A stretch of 64,000 nt of DNA from Mycobacterium kubicae (GTDB lineage: Bacteria; Actinomycetota; Actinomycetes; Mycobacteriales; Mycobacteriaceae), in contig NZ_CP065047.1 in the NCBI RefSeq assembly GCF_015689175.1, positions 2,170,001-2,234,000 of the forward strand, written 5' to 3'. The notes under the pieces were generated by a model. It saw nothing but the letters and a program-made list of their open reading frames with translations. It did not search any database and was not told the origin of the DNA. Each line of letters begins with the position of its first letter. Within the stretch, counting starts at the first letter, position 1. Both the position numbers and the translations under genes were made by a program. Positions 10,247 to 18,576 of the stretch are shown here, piece after piece.

Positions 10247-10745
10247 GCTTCTTCATGGCCGTCCTGGCCAGGACCACCGTCCCGGCGAGCATGAGGACGA
10301 CGCCCGCGCCGATGCCTGCCAGTGGGACGGTGAACTGCTCGGCGCCGATGTACTCGCCGACGGCATAGCGCGCATCGGCGGGGCCGGTGCAGCTGACCGC
10401 ATAGTTGCCGTCGGCCTGAGGGGTGAAACGGTAGACCGCTCGCCATTGTGTCGGGCGCAGCCGGAAGTCGTAGGGGGACAGGTTCGGGGTGGGCAATGGG
10501 GCCGCGTATATGGTGCAGCGCACATCATGGCCGGAGGAGCCCTTGGCGTAGATCGTTTTCGTTTCACCGGCCCGCACCCGCAGCATCGATCGCTGCCCGT
10601 CGCTGAAGACCTCGACATCGGTTGGCACTCGGGTGGTGATTCGCTTCGCGGCGGTGGCGAACAGGATCATGGTGAGGAGCGCGCCGACGATGAGGAGCGC
10701 CGCGCCCAGGGCGTAATGGAGTCGGCGTCGCTTGTCTGCCTGCAT
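10164..10745 (-). CDS. Predicted two-helix membrane protein, unknown function
   Basis: The 193-residue protein has a basic N-terminus, a membrane helix at about residues 12-34, an extracytoplasmic domain with two cysteines that could pair, a second helix at about 135-158 and a Pro-rich basic tail. I do not recognise a function. The ATG at 10745 is preferred; a TTG at 10784 would add 13 residues and neither has a strong ribosome site. Its 3' end runs antisense over the last 83 bases of hisS, which is unusual for this compact region. It is transcribed divergently from the damage-inducible HNH gene, with only 79 bases between the two starts. Confidence 0.7.
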   Translation of the reverse strand: MQADKRRRLHYALGAALLIVGALLTMILFATAAKRITTRVPTDVEVFSDGQRSMLRVRAGETKTIYAKGSSGHDVRCTIYAAPLPTPNLSPYDFRLRPTQWRAVYRFTPQADGNYAVSCTGPADARYAVGEYIGAEQFTVPLAGIGAGVVLMLAGTVVLARTAMKKPTDLAAKEPLPQQNRIPPTPDPPSQGP

Positions 10746-10795
10746 GCCAAATATCTTGTGCCACTTCTGTTTCAGGAGCAACAATGCACGGCGTT

Positions 10796-10834
10796 TTGTC
10801 GGTGGGTGCTCGTATTATTCGAACATGAGTTCGA
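10796..10834 (+). promoter_or_regulatory. RecA-NDp/PafBC-type promoter fused to a perfect LexA (SOS) box
   Basis: TTGTCGGTG (10796-10804), eight bases, then TATTAT (10813-10818) match the RecA-NDp pattern tTGTCRgtg-N8-TAnnnT exactly. Directly next comes TCGAACATGAGTTCGA (10819-10834), a perfect TCGAAC-N4-GTTCGA mycobacterial LexA site. The LexA site contains the ATG of the HNH gene (10825), and the start point predicted from the -10 box falls on that ATG, so the message is probably leaderless. Confidence 0.85.
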
Positions 10835-12183
10835 GTACGCGGGAGGAGATCGGTGAGGTCTTCGACGCGCTCGATGCCGACCTGGATCGCTTGTGTGGTT
10901 TGTCGTTTGATGCGTTGACCACTCCGGAGCGGTTGCGGTTGTTGGAGCGGTTGGAGCGGGTGGCGCGACGGTTGCCGGCGGCGCGCCATGAGTTGATCAA
11001 TCAGCTCGCCGCCCAAGCCGGCGAGGAAGAACTGGGTGGTCGGTTGCCTGCGGCGTTGGCGTCGCGGTTGCGGATCACTCGCGGTGAGGCCAGTCGGCGG
11101 ATCGGGGAAGCCGCCGATCTCGGTGCGCGCCGCGCGTTGACCGGGGAGGCGTTGGCGCCACAACTGACCGCCACGGCGAAGGAGCAGCGCGCCGGCCGAA
11201 TCGGGGACGGGCACGTGCGGGTCATCCGGGATTTCGTCAAGCACCTGCCGGCCCATGTGGATGTGGAGACGCAGGAGAAGGCCGAAGCCCATCTCGCGCG
11301 CTTGGCCGGTCAGTACCGGCCAGACCAGTTGGCCAAACTCGCCGAACGCCTGATGGACTGCCTGCACCCGGACGGGGACTACACCGACGACGACCGCGCG
11401 CGGCGCCGCGGGGTCATGTTGGGTAAGCAGGACGTCGATGGCATGTCGCGGCTGACGGGCTATTTGACCCCTGAAGCGCGCGCCGCCCTGGAAGCGGTAC
11501 TGGCGAAACTGGCCGCCCCGGGCATGTGCAACCCCGACGACGACACCCCGTGCGTCGAAGGGGCGCCGTCCGAAGACGCGGTCCGCCACGATCTGCGCTC
11601 GGCGGCCCAACGCAACCACGACGGGATGCTGGCCGCGTGTCGGGCCCTGCTGTGCAGCGGTGAGCTGGGCCAGCACAACGGCCTACCCGCCAGCATTATC
11701 GTCACCACCACCCTGCGCGACCTCGAAGCCGCCGCCGGGAAAGGCTTAACCGGCGGGGGCACGCTGCTGCCCATGTCCGACGTCATCCGGTTGTCCCGCC
11801 ACGCCCACCACTACCTGGCCATCTTCGACCGCGGCAAAGCCTTAGCGCTGTATCACACCAAGCGCCTGGCCTCCCCGGCCCAGCGCATCGTGTTGTACGC
11901 CAAAGACCGCGGCTGCACCGCACCGGGCTGCGACGTCACCGGCTACTACTGCGAAGTCCACCACGTCATCCCGTATGCGCAATCCCGCACCACCGACATC
12001 AACCAACTCACCCTGGCCTGCGGCGGCCACCACCCCCTCGCCGAACAGGGCTACACCACCCGCACCAACACCCGAGGCGACACCGAATGGATCCCCCCAC
12101 CACACCTGGACCACGGCCAACCCCGCACCAACACCTACCACCACCCCGAGGAGGCCTTGCTGAAAACAGGCGACGACCCGTGA
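10825..12183 (+). CDS. DUF222/HNH endonuclease-domain protein, 13E12 repeat family
   Basis: The 452-residue protein has a long helical DUF222 region (about residues 10-330) and a C-terminal HNH nuclease-like domain with [17 protein letters not shown] and [11 protein letters not shown], the usual metal and zinc ligands. Proteins of this 13E12 family are multi-copy in mycobacteria and their biological role is unsettled; several are SOS-induced. The start at ATG 10825 is supported by the promoter and LexA box that place transcription initiation on this codon. The gene is intact, with no frameshift. Late codons are rich in ACC and CAC runs, typical of this family. It lies where M. tuberculosis has a different gene, so it is likely a mobile or recombining family member. 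Confidence 0.88.
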   Translation: MSSSTREEIGEVFDALDADLDRLCGLSFDALTTPERLRLLERLERVARRLPAARHELINQLAAQAGEEELGGRLPAALASRLRITRGEASRRIGEAADLGARRALTGEALAPQLTATAKEQRAGRIGDGHVRVIRDFVKHLPAHVDVETQEKAEAHLARLAGQYRPDQLAKLAERLMDCLHPDGDYTDDDRARRRGVMLGKQDVDGMSRLTGYLTPEARAALEAVLAKLAAPGMCNPDDDTPCVEGAPSEDAVRHDLRSAAQRNHDGMLAACRALLCSGELGQHNGLPASIIVTTTLRDLEAAAGKGLTGGGTLLPMSDVIRLSRHAHHYLAIFDRGKALALYHTKRLASPAQRIVLYAKDRGCTAPGCDVTGYYCEVHHVIPYAQSRTTDINQLTLACGGHHPLAEQGYTTRTNTRGDTEWIPPPHLDHGQPRTNTYHHPEEALLKTGDDP

Positions 12184-12192
12184 CGGCGACGC

Positions 12193-12219
12193 TTGACAGT
12201 GCATCGAACTAGTGTTCGA
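12193..12219 (+). promoter_or_regulatory. Composite RecA-NDp-like promoter and perfect LexA box
   Basis: TTGACAGTG (12193-12201), eight bases, then TAGTGT (12210-12215) match the RecA-NDp pattern with one mismatch (A for T at position 4). The spacer and -10 box are covered by TCGAACTAGTGTTCGA (12204-12219), a perfect LexA site. Transcription should start about 12222, giving a leader of about six bases before ATG 12228. Confidence 0.8.
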
Positions 12220-12227
12220 CTGATGGT

Positions 12228-13259
12228 ATGCGTTGGGCTGACCAAGCCGTTGCGGTGAACGGCACACCGGTCGACGACGGCGCGCTGCCCGGACTGCAGC
12301 GGCTCGGCCTGGTCCGCAGCGTGCGGGCGCCGCAGTTCGACGGCATCACCTTCCATGAAGTGCTGTGCAAGTCAGCGCTGAACAAGGTGCCCAACGCCGC
12401 CGCGCTGCCGTTCCGCTACACCGTCAACGGCTACCGCGGCTGCTCGCACGGCTGCCGCTACTGTTTCGCCCGCCCCACCCACGAGTACCTCGACTTCGAC
12501 TGCGGCACCGACTTCGACACCCAGTTGGTGGTCAAGACCAACGTCGTCGAGGTGCTGCGCGGGGAACTGCGTCGGCCCTCGTGGCGGCGCGAAACCGTAG
12601 CGCTGGGCACCAACACCGACCCCTACCAGCGGGCCGAGGGCCGCTACGCACTGATGCCGGGCATCATCGGCGCCCTGGCCGCATCTGGCACGCCGATGTC
12701 CATCCTGACCAAGGGCACCCTGCTGCGCCGCGACCTACCGTTGATCGCCGAGGCCGCGCAACTGGTGCCGCTCTCGGTGTCGATCTCGCTGGCCGTCGGT
12801 GACCCCGACCTGCACCGCGACGTCGAGCCCGGTACGCCCACGCCTCAAGCGCGGATGGCGCTGATCACCGCCATCCGCGACGCCGGGCTGAACTGCCATG
12901 TGATGGTCGCGCCGGTGCTGCCGTATCTCACCGACTCCGTCGAGCACCTCGACGGGCTGCTGGGCCAGATCGCGGCCGCCGGTGCCACCGGCGTAACCGT
13001 GTTCGGTCTGCACCTGCGCGGCTCGACCCGCGGCTGGTTCATGTCGTGGCTGGCGCGCACGCATCCCGAGCTGGTCGCCGGGTACCGCGAGCTGTATCGA
13101 CGCGGCGCCTACCTGCCGCCGCACTACCGCGACATGCTGCGCGACCGCGCCGCACCGCTGGTCGCCAAATATCGGCTGAACGGGCGTCATCATCGCGAGG
13201 TGCCCGCGGTCGCCGAAGCCGCCACAACGCCCGAACCCCTACAGCCGACGCTGTTCTAA
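12228..13259 (+). CDS. Radical SAM protein of the Rv2578c/SplB-like family
   Basis: The 343-residue protein carries the radical SAM cluster motif GCSHGCRYCF (Cys72, Cys76, Cys79) in the CX3CX2C form, followed by a TIM-barrel-like body. SplB in Bacillus repairs spore photoproduct, and this family resembles it, but mycobacteria do not make such spores, so the substrate is unknown. The SOS box and damage-type promoter directly upstream fit a role in DNA damage. I recall that the M. tuberculosis orthologue is also listed among LexA targets. The stop overlaps the convergent phosphatase gene by four bases. Confidence 0.88.
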   Translation: MRWADQAVAVNGTPVDDGALPGLQRLGLVRSVRAPQFDGITFHEVLCKSALNKVPNAAALPFRYTVNGYRGCSHGCRYCFARPTHEYLDFDCGTDFDTQLVVKTNVVEVLRGELRRPSWRRETVALGTNTDPYQRAEGRYALMPGIIGALAASGTPMSILTKGTLLRRDLPLIAEAAQLVPLSVSISLAVGDPDLHRDVEPGTPTPQARMALITAIRDAGLNCHVMVAPVLPYLTDSVEHLDGLLGQIAAAGATGVTVFGLHLRGSTRGWFMSWLARTHPELVAGYRELYRRGAYLPPHYRDMLRDRAAPLVAKYRLNGRHHREVPAVAEAATTPEPLQPTLF

Positions 13260-14848
13260 GCGCGGCGCGGCTTGCTCAGCGTGAAGTGGTCCACCTCGGT
13301 GACCGCGCCGAACGGTCCGCTGACCGCGTAGTAGGTCGCCGTGATCGACGTGTTGCCGCCCGCCGGACCGGGATCGACGTCGAAAGCGACGAAACCGTAC
13401 GGGTGCTCGCGGTCCCGAAACGCCGACCAGGGCGCGTCCTCCTGCACATAGATCGGCGCCTTGTGCCGCAGCGCCGGATCGAAATCACCGACGCCGGTGA
13501 CCACGCGGCAACGCGGTTGGGGGAAGAACATCGCGTTGCTCGGATTGGCGGTGCCACCGCCGCCGATCACCAGATGCACCGTGCCTTTGGTCGGGTCGAT
13601 GAGGTCGGTGCGGGTACTGACCGGGATGGGCGTGCGGGTGTCGGTGGCCATCGTCCCGCGCAGCGGATGGGACCGTTCGTAGTGGTGTTCGTGGCCGCAC
13701 ACCACCAGGTCGACCTCGTACTGGTCGAACAGCGGCAGCCATTCTTGGCGGATGCCGAGGTCGGCGCCGTTGGTGTGGTCGGCGGTGGAGATCGCCGTCT
13801 GGTGCATACAGGCAACTACCCAGTCGATCGCCGGGTCGCGGCGTGCGGCGGCGAGTTCGCTTTGCAGCCAGCGCTTTTGCTCGCCACCGGAGTAGCCGTG
13901 CACGTAGGAGTTGCCGGCGTCCTGAAAACAGATGTCGTCGTTGTTCAAGACGATCACCCGCACCGAACCCGCGGTGATCGAGTACCACAGGCCGCGTAAC
14001 TCCTGGCTGGCGCCGGAATCGGGCACGGCGAAGTAGGTCTGGTAAGCGCCGTATCCGATGGGGCCGTTGCCCAATTCGTTCTCGTGATTGCCCGCGGCCG
14101 GCATCCACGGCCGGTAGCGGGCGGAGCGGGTGTTGTTGTCGAACCAGTCCGACCAGGTGCGGATCCGGTCTTGCGCCAGGTTGGCATAGCACAGGTCGCC
14201 GTTGACCAGATTGAACAGCGGCGCCATGCGTTCGATGGCTGTGGTGGTGTCACCGGCCACGGGGGAGCCGTTGTTGTCGTTGACGTACTTGCCGTTCACC
14301 AACTTGCCCAGAGTTGGCGTGCCTTGGTCGCCGAAGCTGGTGAACCGGAACGGTTTTCGGCCCGACGGCGCGGTCCGCACGGTGCCGAGCGCGGGGTCGG
14401 TGCCGTCGTGCACGGCGGCGTAGACGTAGTCGGTGTCCGGATTCAATCCGCTGACGCGGGCGTGGTTCACCCGAACTTCGGTGTTGGACTTGGCATCTCG
14501 ATAGGTTCGTGTTTCGGCTGCTACCACCTCACCGAACCCGGAGGTCGGACTGCCCCACATGACTCGCGGATTGCGCACGGCGTCGGTGGTGTGCCAGGAC
14601 ACCACCACGTCGGTGCTGGCGTTCCTGCCGAACTGCAGGTGCAAACCGTGTACCGGCGGCGCCCCGGTGCGATCGGGTTGGGACCAGACGTCCGGGCTGG
14701 CCGACCGTGCTCGAAGCAACGCAACGCCGCCCGCGCCGACACCCGCACCGATCACGGCGGAGGCCGCGCTGGTGGCCAGTAGTCTGCGGCGGCTGATTCC
14801 ACTCGGGGCGGGACTTCCCTCCTCGGCCGGGGGCACCTCGTCGCTCAT
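13256..14848 (-). CDS. Exported purple acid phosphatase-like metallophosphoesterase (Rv2577-like)
   Basis: The 530-residue protein begins with a twin-arginine type signal (SRRRLL, followed by an Ala-rich hydrophobic stretch), so it is probably folded before export. A fibronectin-like N-terminal domain typical of purple acid phosphatases leads into the catalytic domain with SFGDQ, NGDLCYAN, AAGNHEN, CMHQTAIS and VVCGHEHHYER, the metal-binding blocks of the family. It should hydrolyse phosphate esters outside the membrane. The start at 14848 gives the spacing to the RRR motif that I recall for M. tuberculosis; in-frame ATGs at 14860 and 14875 are alternatives. It is divergent from the next gene. 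Confidence 0.88.
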   Translation of the reverse strand: MSDEVPPAEEGSPAPSGISRRRLLATSAASAVIGAGVGAGGVALLRARSASPDVWSQPDRTGAPPVHGLHLQFGRNASTDVVVSWHTTDAVRNPRVMWGSPTSGFGEVVAAETRTYRDAKSNTEVRVNHARVSGLNPDTDYVYAAVHDGTDPALGTVRTAPSGRKPFRFTSFGDQGTPTLGKLVNGKYVNDNNGSPVAGDTTTAIERMAPLFNLVNGDLCYANLAQDRIRTWSDWFDNNTRSARYRPWMPAAGNHENELGNGPIGYGAYQTYFAVPDSGASQELRGLWYSITAGSVRVIVLNNDDICFQDAGNSYVHGYSGGEQKRWLQSELAAARRDPAIDWVVACMHQTAISTADHTNGADLGIRQEWLPLFDQYEVDLVVCGHEHHYERSHPLRGTMATDTRTPIPVSTRTDLIDPTKGTVHLVIGGGGTANPSNAMFFPQPRCRVVTGVGDFDPALRHKAPIYVQEDAPWSAFRDREHPYGFVAFDVDPGPAGGNTSITATYYAVSGPFGAVTEVDHFTLSKPRRA

Positions 14849-14934
14849 GCCCTGCTTCATACCCGAGCCAGGCAACCCCCCGGTAAACGCGCTGCTGGCG
14901 CCCGCGGCCGCAGCAGCACGGGTAACGAATCCGG

Positions 14935-14940
14935 TAGCGT
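14935..14940 (+). promoter_or_regulatory. -10 element of a probable leaderless promoter
   Basis: TAGCGT fits the TAnnnT -10 pattern. Seven bases separate it from the ATG at 14948, so the transcript probably begins at the start codon. No ribosome-binding site is visible upstream of that ATG. Confidence 0.55.
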
Positions 14941-14947
14941 TTTCGAT

Positions 14948-15388
14948 ATGACGAACGTGCGAATATTGGCAAGCGCGGTCGCGATGGCGCTGGTTGCAGC
15001 GGTGGTGGGGCTCATCGCGCCCGCGACCTCATACGCGGATCCGGCCGGACATCAAGTGACCTACACCGTCACCACAACCGGCAATCTGACCGGCAACGTG
15101 CGATACATGAGCAGCGATCCGCCCAGCCAGGCGGCCTATGACGCCAACTCGTCGCAGTTCATGACCACCGCGCCGGCGACCTTTACCGCCGACCAACCGC
15201 TGGTGTACACCGCCACGCTGGCGAACCCGAACCAGTGGGCGATCGTCAGCGCCAGCGGCGGCTGTCACTGGCCGGACTGCGGCTCGGGCAGCACCCCTGA
15301 ACTGCACTGCCAGATCGCCGTGGACGGCCAGGTGGTGGTCGAGCAACGGGCGACGACCGGGGTCACCTGCTCGACGCGGCCCTGGTAA
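14948..15388 (+). CDS. Small secreted or membrane-anchored protein (Rv2576c-like)
   Basis: The 146-residue protein has a signal segment (about residues 5-30) ending in TSYA-DPAGH, so it is probably exported. The mature part is beta-rich, with repeated Thr-Val-Thr patterns, and contains four Cys (CHWPDC, LHC, TC) that may form two disulfides. No enzymatic motif is visible. It resembles mycobacterial proteins sometimes described as MmpS-like or conserved membrane proteins. It starts 99 bases from the divergent phosphatase and ends 6 bases from the convergent XRE regulator. Function unknown. Confidence 0.8.
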   Translation: MTNVRILASAVAMALVAAVVGLIAPATSYADPAGHQVTYTVTTTGNLTGNVRYMSSDPPSQAAYDANSSQFMTTAPATFTADQPLVYTATLANPNQWAIVSASGGCHWPDCGSGSTPELHCQIAVDGQVVVEQRATTGVTCSTRPW

Positions 15389-15394
15389 CTGGAC

Positions 15395-15913
15395 TCAGCG
15401 TCTCCCGGGATCGGCATGGGCGACCACGATCACCTCTGCCGGCTGCTCGTCGAGCGCCCTTAGTTTGTGGCTGACGGACGCATCGAAGTACGCGCTGTCG
15501 CCGGCGTCGAGCGTGATGGTCGTATCGCCGTACACCAGTTCCACGCGGCCCTGGTGCACGAACACAAATTCCTGCCCGGCGTGCTCGGGATGGGGATCGT
15601 CCGCAGGCCCGGCGGTCGGCCGGACGACGAAGGGCGACATGGACTTTCCCAGCAACGGTGACGCCAGCACCCGGTAGCGGTCGCCGATGCGATGGGCCGC
15701 GCGGTCGACGGTGATCTTCTCCTCGGCCGTTTCGTCGGAAAACAACCGCCCGACATCGACGTCCAGTGCGCGGGCGACCTTGAGCGCCACCGCGCTCGAC
15801 GGCGTGCTCTGGCCGCGCTCGATCTTGGAGAGGTAGCTCTTCGTCAGCCCGGTTTGGGTGGCCAGCATGTCGAGTGTCAAGCCGCGCTGCCGGCGGACGG
15901 CGCGTAGTTTCAC
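15395..15913 (-). CDS. XRE-family transcriptional regulator with C-terminal cupin domain
   Basis: Residues 1-60 form a helix-turn-helix of the XRE type (LAVRRQRGLTLDMLA-like start, TGLTKSYLSKIERG recognition region). Residues about 95-168 form a cupin sensor domain with HPEHAGQEFVFV and a closing HKL segment. Such proteins sense a small molecule in the cupin and often control the divergent catabolic genes. The GTG start lies 49 bases from the divergent aldolase start, and an inverted repeat fills that gap. This unit is not in the M. tuberculosis order I recall, so it may have been gained here or lost there. Confidence 0.88.
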   Translation of the reverse strand: MKLRAVRRQRGLTLDMLATQTGLTKSYLSKIERGQSTPSSAVALKVARALDVDVGRLFSDETAEEKITVDRAAHRIGDRYRVLASPLLGKSMSPFVVRPTAGPADDPHPEHAGQEFVFVHQGRVELVYGDTTITLDAGDSAYFDASVSHKLRALDEQPAEVIVVAHADPGRR

Positions 15914-15927
15914 CGCGGCACCCCCAA

Positions 15928-15961
15928 TGACACAAAGTTTCCTATTGAGTACAGTGTGTCA
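15928..15961. promoter_or_regulatory. Inverted repeat in divergent promoter, likely operator
   Basis: TGACACA (15928-15934) and TGTGTCA (15955-15961) are perfect inverted arms, 20 bases apart, in the 49-base gap between the XRE-cupin gene and the aldolase gene. A TAnnnT box (TACAGT, 15950-15955) lies between them. The centre-to-centre distance of 27 bases is close to two and a half helical turns. Confidence 0.6.
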
Positions 15962-15962
15962 C

Positions 15963-16748
15963 ATGGCGAGCACTTTCACCGACTCCAAAGCTGAGCTGAT
16001 GCGACGGGCGCAGGATCGGCTGGCCGCCCACGACGCCGAGTCGCAATTGAGCACCAGGCAAAAACTCGCCCTGACGTGCCGGGCGTTGTTCGACGCCGGA
16101 CACGACTCCGGATTGGCCGGCCAGATCACCGCGAGGGCCGAGCAGCCCGGTACCTACTACACCCAGCGCCTAGGTCTTGGCTTCGACGAGATCACCGAAG
16201 ACAATCTGCTGTTGGTCGACGAGGACCTGAACGTGCTCGACGGCGACGGAATGGCCAACCCTGCCAATCGCTTTCACAGTTGGATCTACCGCGCCCGCCC
16301 CGACGTGCAGTGCATCGTGCACACTCACCCCTTCCACGTGGCGGCGCTGTCGATGCTCGAGGTGCCACTGGTGGTCTCACACATGGACACCACCCCCTTG
16401 TACGACGACTGCGCGTTTTTGCCCGACTGGCCGGGGGTTCCGGTCGGCAACGAGGAGGGCGCCATCATCACCGCCGCCCTGGGCGACAAGAAGGCGGTGC
16501 TGCTCGCGCATCATGGCCAAGTCGTCGCCGGCGCCAGCATCGAAGAGGCGTGCTCGCTGGCGGTACTGATCGAGCGCGCCGCCAAACTGCAGCTGGCCGC
16601 CATGGCCGCCGGTACGGTCAAAGAACTTCCGGAAGCCTTGGCGCGCGAAGCCCACGATTGGACGCTCACGCCGGCCCGGAGCCGGGCCAACTTCGCCTAC
16701 TACGCGCGCCGCGCATTGCAGCGCCATCCCGACGCCCTGACCAGCTAA
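15963..16748 (+). CDS. Class II aldolase/adducin-family protein
   Basis: The 261-residue protein has the class II aldolase fold with the zinc-binding HTHPFH motif and the later LAHHGQVVAG segment. Members cleave sugar phosphates such as fuculose or ribulose phosphate, or act as epimerases or decarboxylases. The ATG at 15963 is the only start that does not read back into the regulator. The next gene, a DapA-type aldolase, follows 11 bases later, so the pair probably acts in sequence on a hydroxy-acid or sugar-derived substrate under control of the XRE-cupin regulator. The substrate cannot be told. Confidence 0.85.
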   Translation: MASTFTDSKAELMRRAQDRLAAHDAESQLSTRQKLALTCRALFDAGHDSGLAGQITARAEQPGTYYTQRLGLGFDEITEDNLLLVDEDLNVLDGDGMANPANRFHSWIYRARPDVQCIVHTHPFHVAALSMLEVPLVVSHMDTTPLYDDCAFLPDWPGVPVGNEEGAIITAALGDKKAVLLAHHGQVVAGASIEEACSLAVLIERAAKLQLAAMAAGTVKELPEALAREAHDWTLTPARSRANFAYYARRALQRHPDALTS

Positions 16749-16759
16749 GGAGCTCATCT

Positions 16760-17644
16760 GTGTCCGAGACGCCGAAGATCCGCGGCATCATCGCTTATCC
16801 GGTAACAACATTCGCGAGCTCGGGCGGCATCGACACCGAGCGCTTGGCCGCCCTGGTGGAGAAGCTGGTCTCCTCGGGAGTCCACGCGATCGCCCCGTTA
16901 GGCAGCACCGGCGAGTTGGCCTACCTCGACGAGGCCGAGTTCGACACCGTCGTCGACACCACCATCGCGACCGTGGCCGGGCGGGTGCCGGTGGTCACCG
17001 GTGTCTCAGATGTCACCACGGCCAAGACGATTCGGCGCGCCCAGTATGCGCAACGCGCGGGCGCCGATGCCGTGATGATCTTGCCGGTGTCGTACTGGAA
17101 GCTGTCCGAGCGCGAGATCGCCCAGCACTACCGCAGCATCGGCGAGGCGATCGACATACCGATCATGGCCTACAACAACCCGGCCACCAGCGGCGTCGAC
17201 ATGAGCCCGGAACTGCTGGTCAGCATGTTCGAGACCACCGACAACCTCACCATGGTCAAAGAATCCACCGGTGACCTGTCCCGGATGCGGCGCATCGCCG
17301 AACTCAGCGGGGGCCAGTTGCCCTTCTACAACGGCAGCAACCCCTTGGTGCTCGAGGCGCTCAAGGCCGGCGCATCCGGATGGTGCACGGCGGCACCGAA
17401 TCTGCGGCCACAACCGTGCATCGACCTCTACCAGGCGGTGCGCGCCGGCGACCTGGAGAAGGCCCAGGTTCTCTACGACGACCTCAAGCCCTTGCTGGAA
17501 TACATCGTCGCGGGCGGACTGGCCACCACGGTGAAAGCCGGCCTCGACCTGCTCGGCTTCCCGGCCGGAGACCCGCGGGCACCACTGCTGCCGCTGGATG
17601 AGCAGGGCCGAAAAGAGTTGCAAACCCTTCTGACTGGCGAATAA
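16760..17644 (+). CDS. Dihydrodipicolinate synthase/N-acetylneuraminate lyase-family aldolase
   Basis: The 294-residue TIM-barrel enzyme has the GSTGE pyruvate-binding loop (49-53), the catalytic tyrosine in AYNNPATSG (Tyr138) and the Schiff-base lysine in MVKESTGD (Lys167). It should catalyse a pyruvate-dependent aldol reaction or the reverse cleavage. The essential lysine-pathway DapA is normally elsewhere in mycobacteria, so a catabolic role with the upstream class II aldolase is more likely. The start is GTG with AAGGAG seven bases upstream. It ends five bases from the convergent metallopeptidase. Confidence 0.88.
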   Translation: MSETPKIRGIIAYPVTTFASSGGIDTERLAALVEKLVSSGVHAIAPLGSTGELAYLDEAEFDTVVDTTIATVAGRVPVVTGVSDVTTAKTIRRAQYAQRAGADAVMILPVSYWKLSEREIAQHYRSIGEAIDIPIMAYNNPATSGVDMSPELLVSMFETTDNLTMVKESTGDLSRMRRIAELSGGQLPFYNGSNPLVLEALKAGASGWCTAAPNLRPQPCIDLYQAVRAGDLEKAQVLYDDLKPLLEYIVAGGLATTVKAGLDLLGFPAGDPRAPLLPLDEQGRKELQTLLTGE

Positions 17645-17649
17645 GCCGT

Positions 17650-18531
17650 CTACCCGAGGTCGCTGGCGCTGAACGTGTCACATTTGTTGGGGTCACCGGT
17701 CTGGTAGCCGGTGGTAAACCACTTCTGGCGTTCCGCCGACGAGCCGTGCGTCCAGGACTCGGGGTTGGTGTGGCCGGTCGCCTGTTGCTGGATGCGGTCG
17801 TCGCCGACCGAGGCCGCGGCCGACAGCGCGTCTTGAATGTCCTTGTCGCTCAACGGTTGCAGATACGGCACACCGGTGCTCTCCTGCTTGACAGTCGAGG
17901 CATAGTGGGCCCACACCCCGGCGTAGCAGTCGGCTTGCAGCTCGGTGCGCACGCCGTTGCCGCCGGCGCCCTGCGCTCCCTGTTGGGCGCGACCGAGCAC
18001 GCCCAGCAGGTTCTGCACGTGGTGGCCGTATTCGTGGGCCACCACATACTCTTCGGCCAAGGGCCCACCACTGGAACCGAATTGGGTGACCAGCACCTGG
18101 AAGAAGTCGGTGTCGAAGTAGGCGGTCTTGTCCACCGGGCAATAGAACGGGCCGACGTCGCTGCTGGCGGGTCCGCAGCCGGTGCTCACCTGCCCGCTGA
18201 ACAGACGCATGTGCGGGCGGGTGTACCGGTTGGGCATCAACTGCTTCCACACCGCGTCGACGGAGTTGCCGGTGGCCACCACCCGGCACTGCACAAACCT
18301 GTTCGCGTCCGCTCCGGTCTTGCACTGGTTGAGGTCGAAGCCGGGTGCGACGTCGTCACGGGTGTTCAGCGGTTGCTGGCTGACGATGCCGCCAGGGTCG
18401 ACTCCGAGGAACATGGCCACCACCACGATGAGCAATCCGCCCAGCCCGCCGCCCAGGGCCAACCGGCCGCCCCCACCACCTGAGGAGGACGCGGTGCTCG
18501 TGTCGATCTGCATGCCCTCGTTGAAAACCAT
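17650..18531 (-). CDS. Membrane-anchored neutral zinc metallopeptidase (Rv2575-like, YpfJ family)
   Basis: The 293-residue protein has a Gly/Ser-rich N-terminus, one membrane helix (about residues 27-43) and an outward catalytic domain with HEYGHH at 166-171, the HExxH zinc motif in which Tyr replaces one variable position, and a downstream ELQADCYAG that supplies the third ligand region. It belongs to the YpfJ/KPN_02809 family. The protein matches my memory of Rv2575 almost throughout. A GGGGAG ribosome site precedes the ATG. Substrates of this family are not known. Confidence 0.88.
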   Translation of the reverse strand: MVFNEGMQIDTSTASSSGGGGGRLALGGGLGGLLIVVVAMFLGVDPGGIVSQQPLNTRDDVAPGFDLNQCKTGADANRFVQCRVVATGNSVDAVWKQLMPNRYTRPHMRLFSGQVSTGCGPASSDVGPFYCPVDKTAYFDTDFFQVLVTQFGSSGGPLAEEYVVAHEYGHHVQNLLGVLGRAQQGAQGAGGNGVRTELQADCYAGVWAHYASTVKQESTGVPYLQPLSDKDIQDALSAAASVGDDRIQQQATGHTNPESWTHGSSAERQKWFTTGYQTGDPNKCDTFSASDLG

Positions 18532-18576
18532 CGCATCGCTCCCCGGGGTTCGGACCTAGCAGTCGGCGCAACCAGC

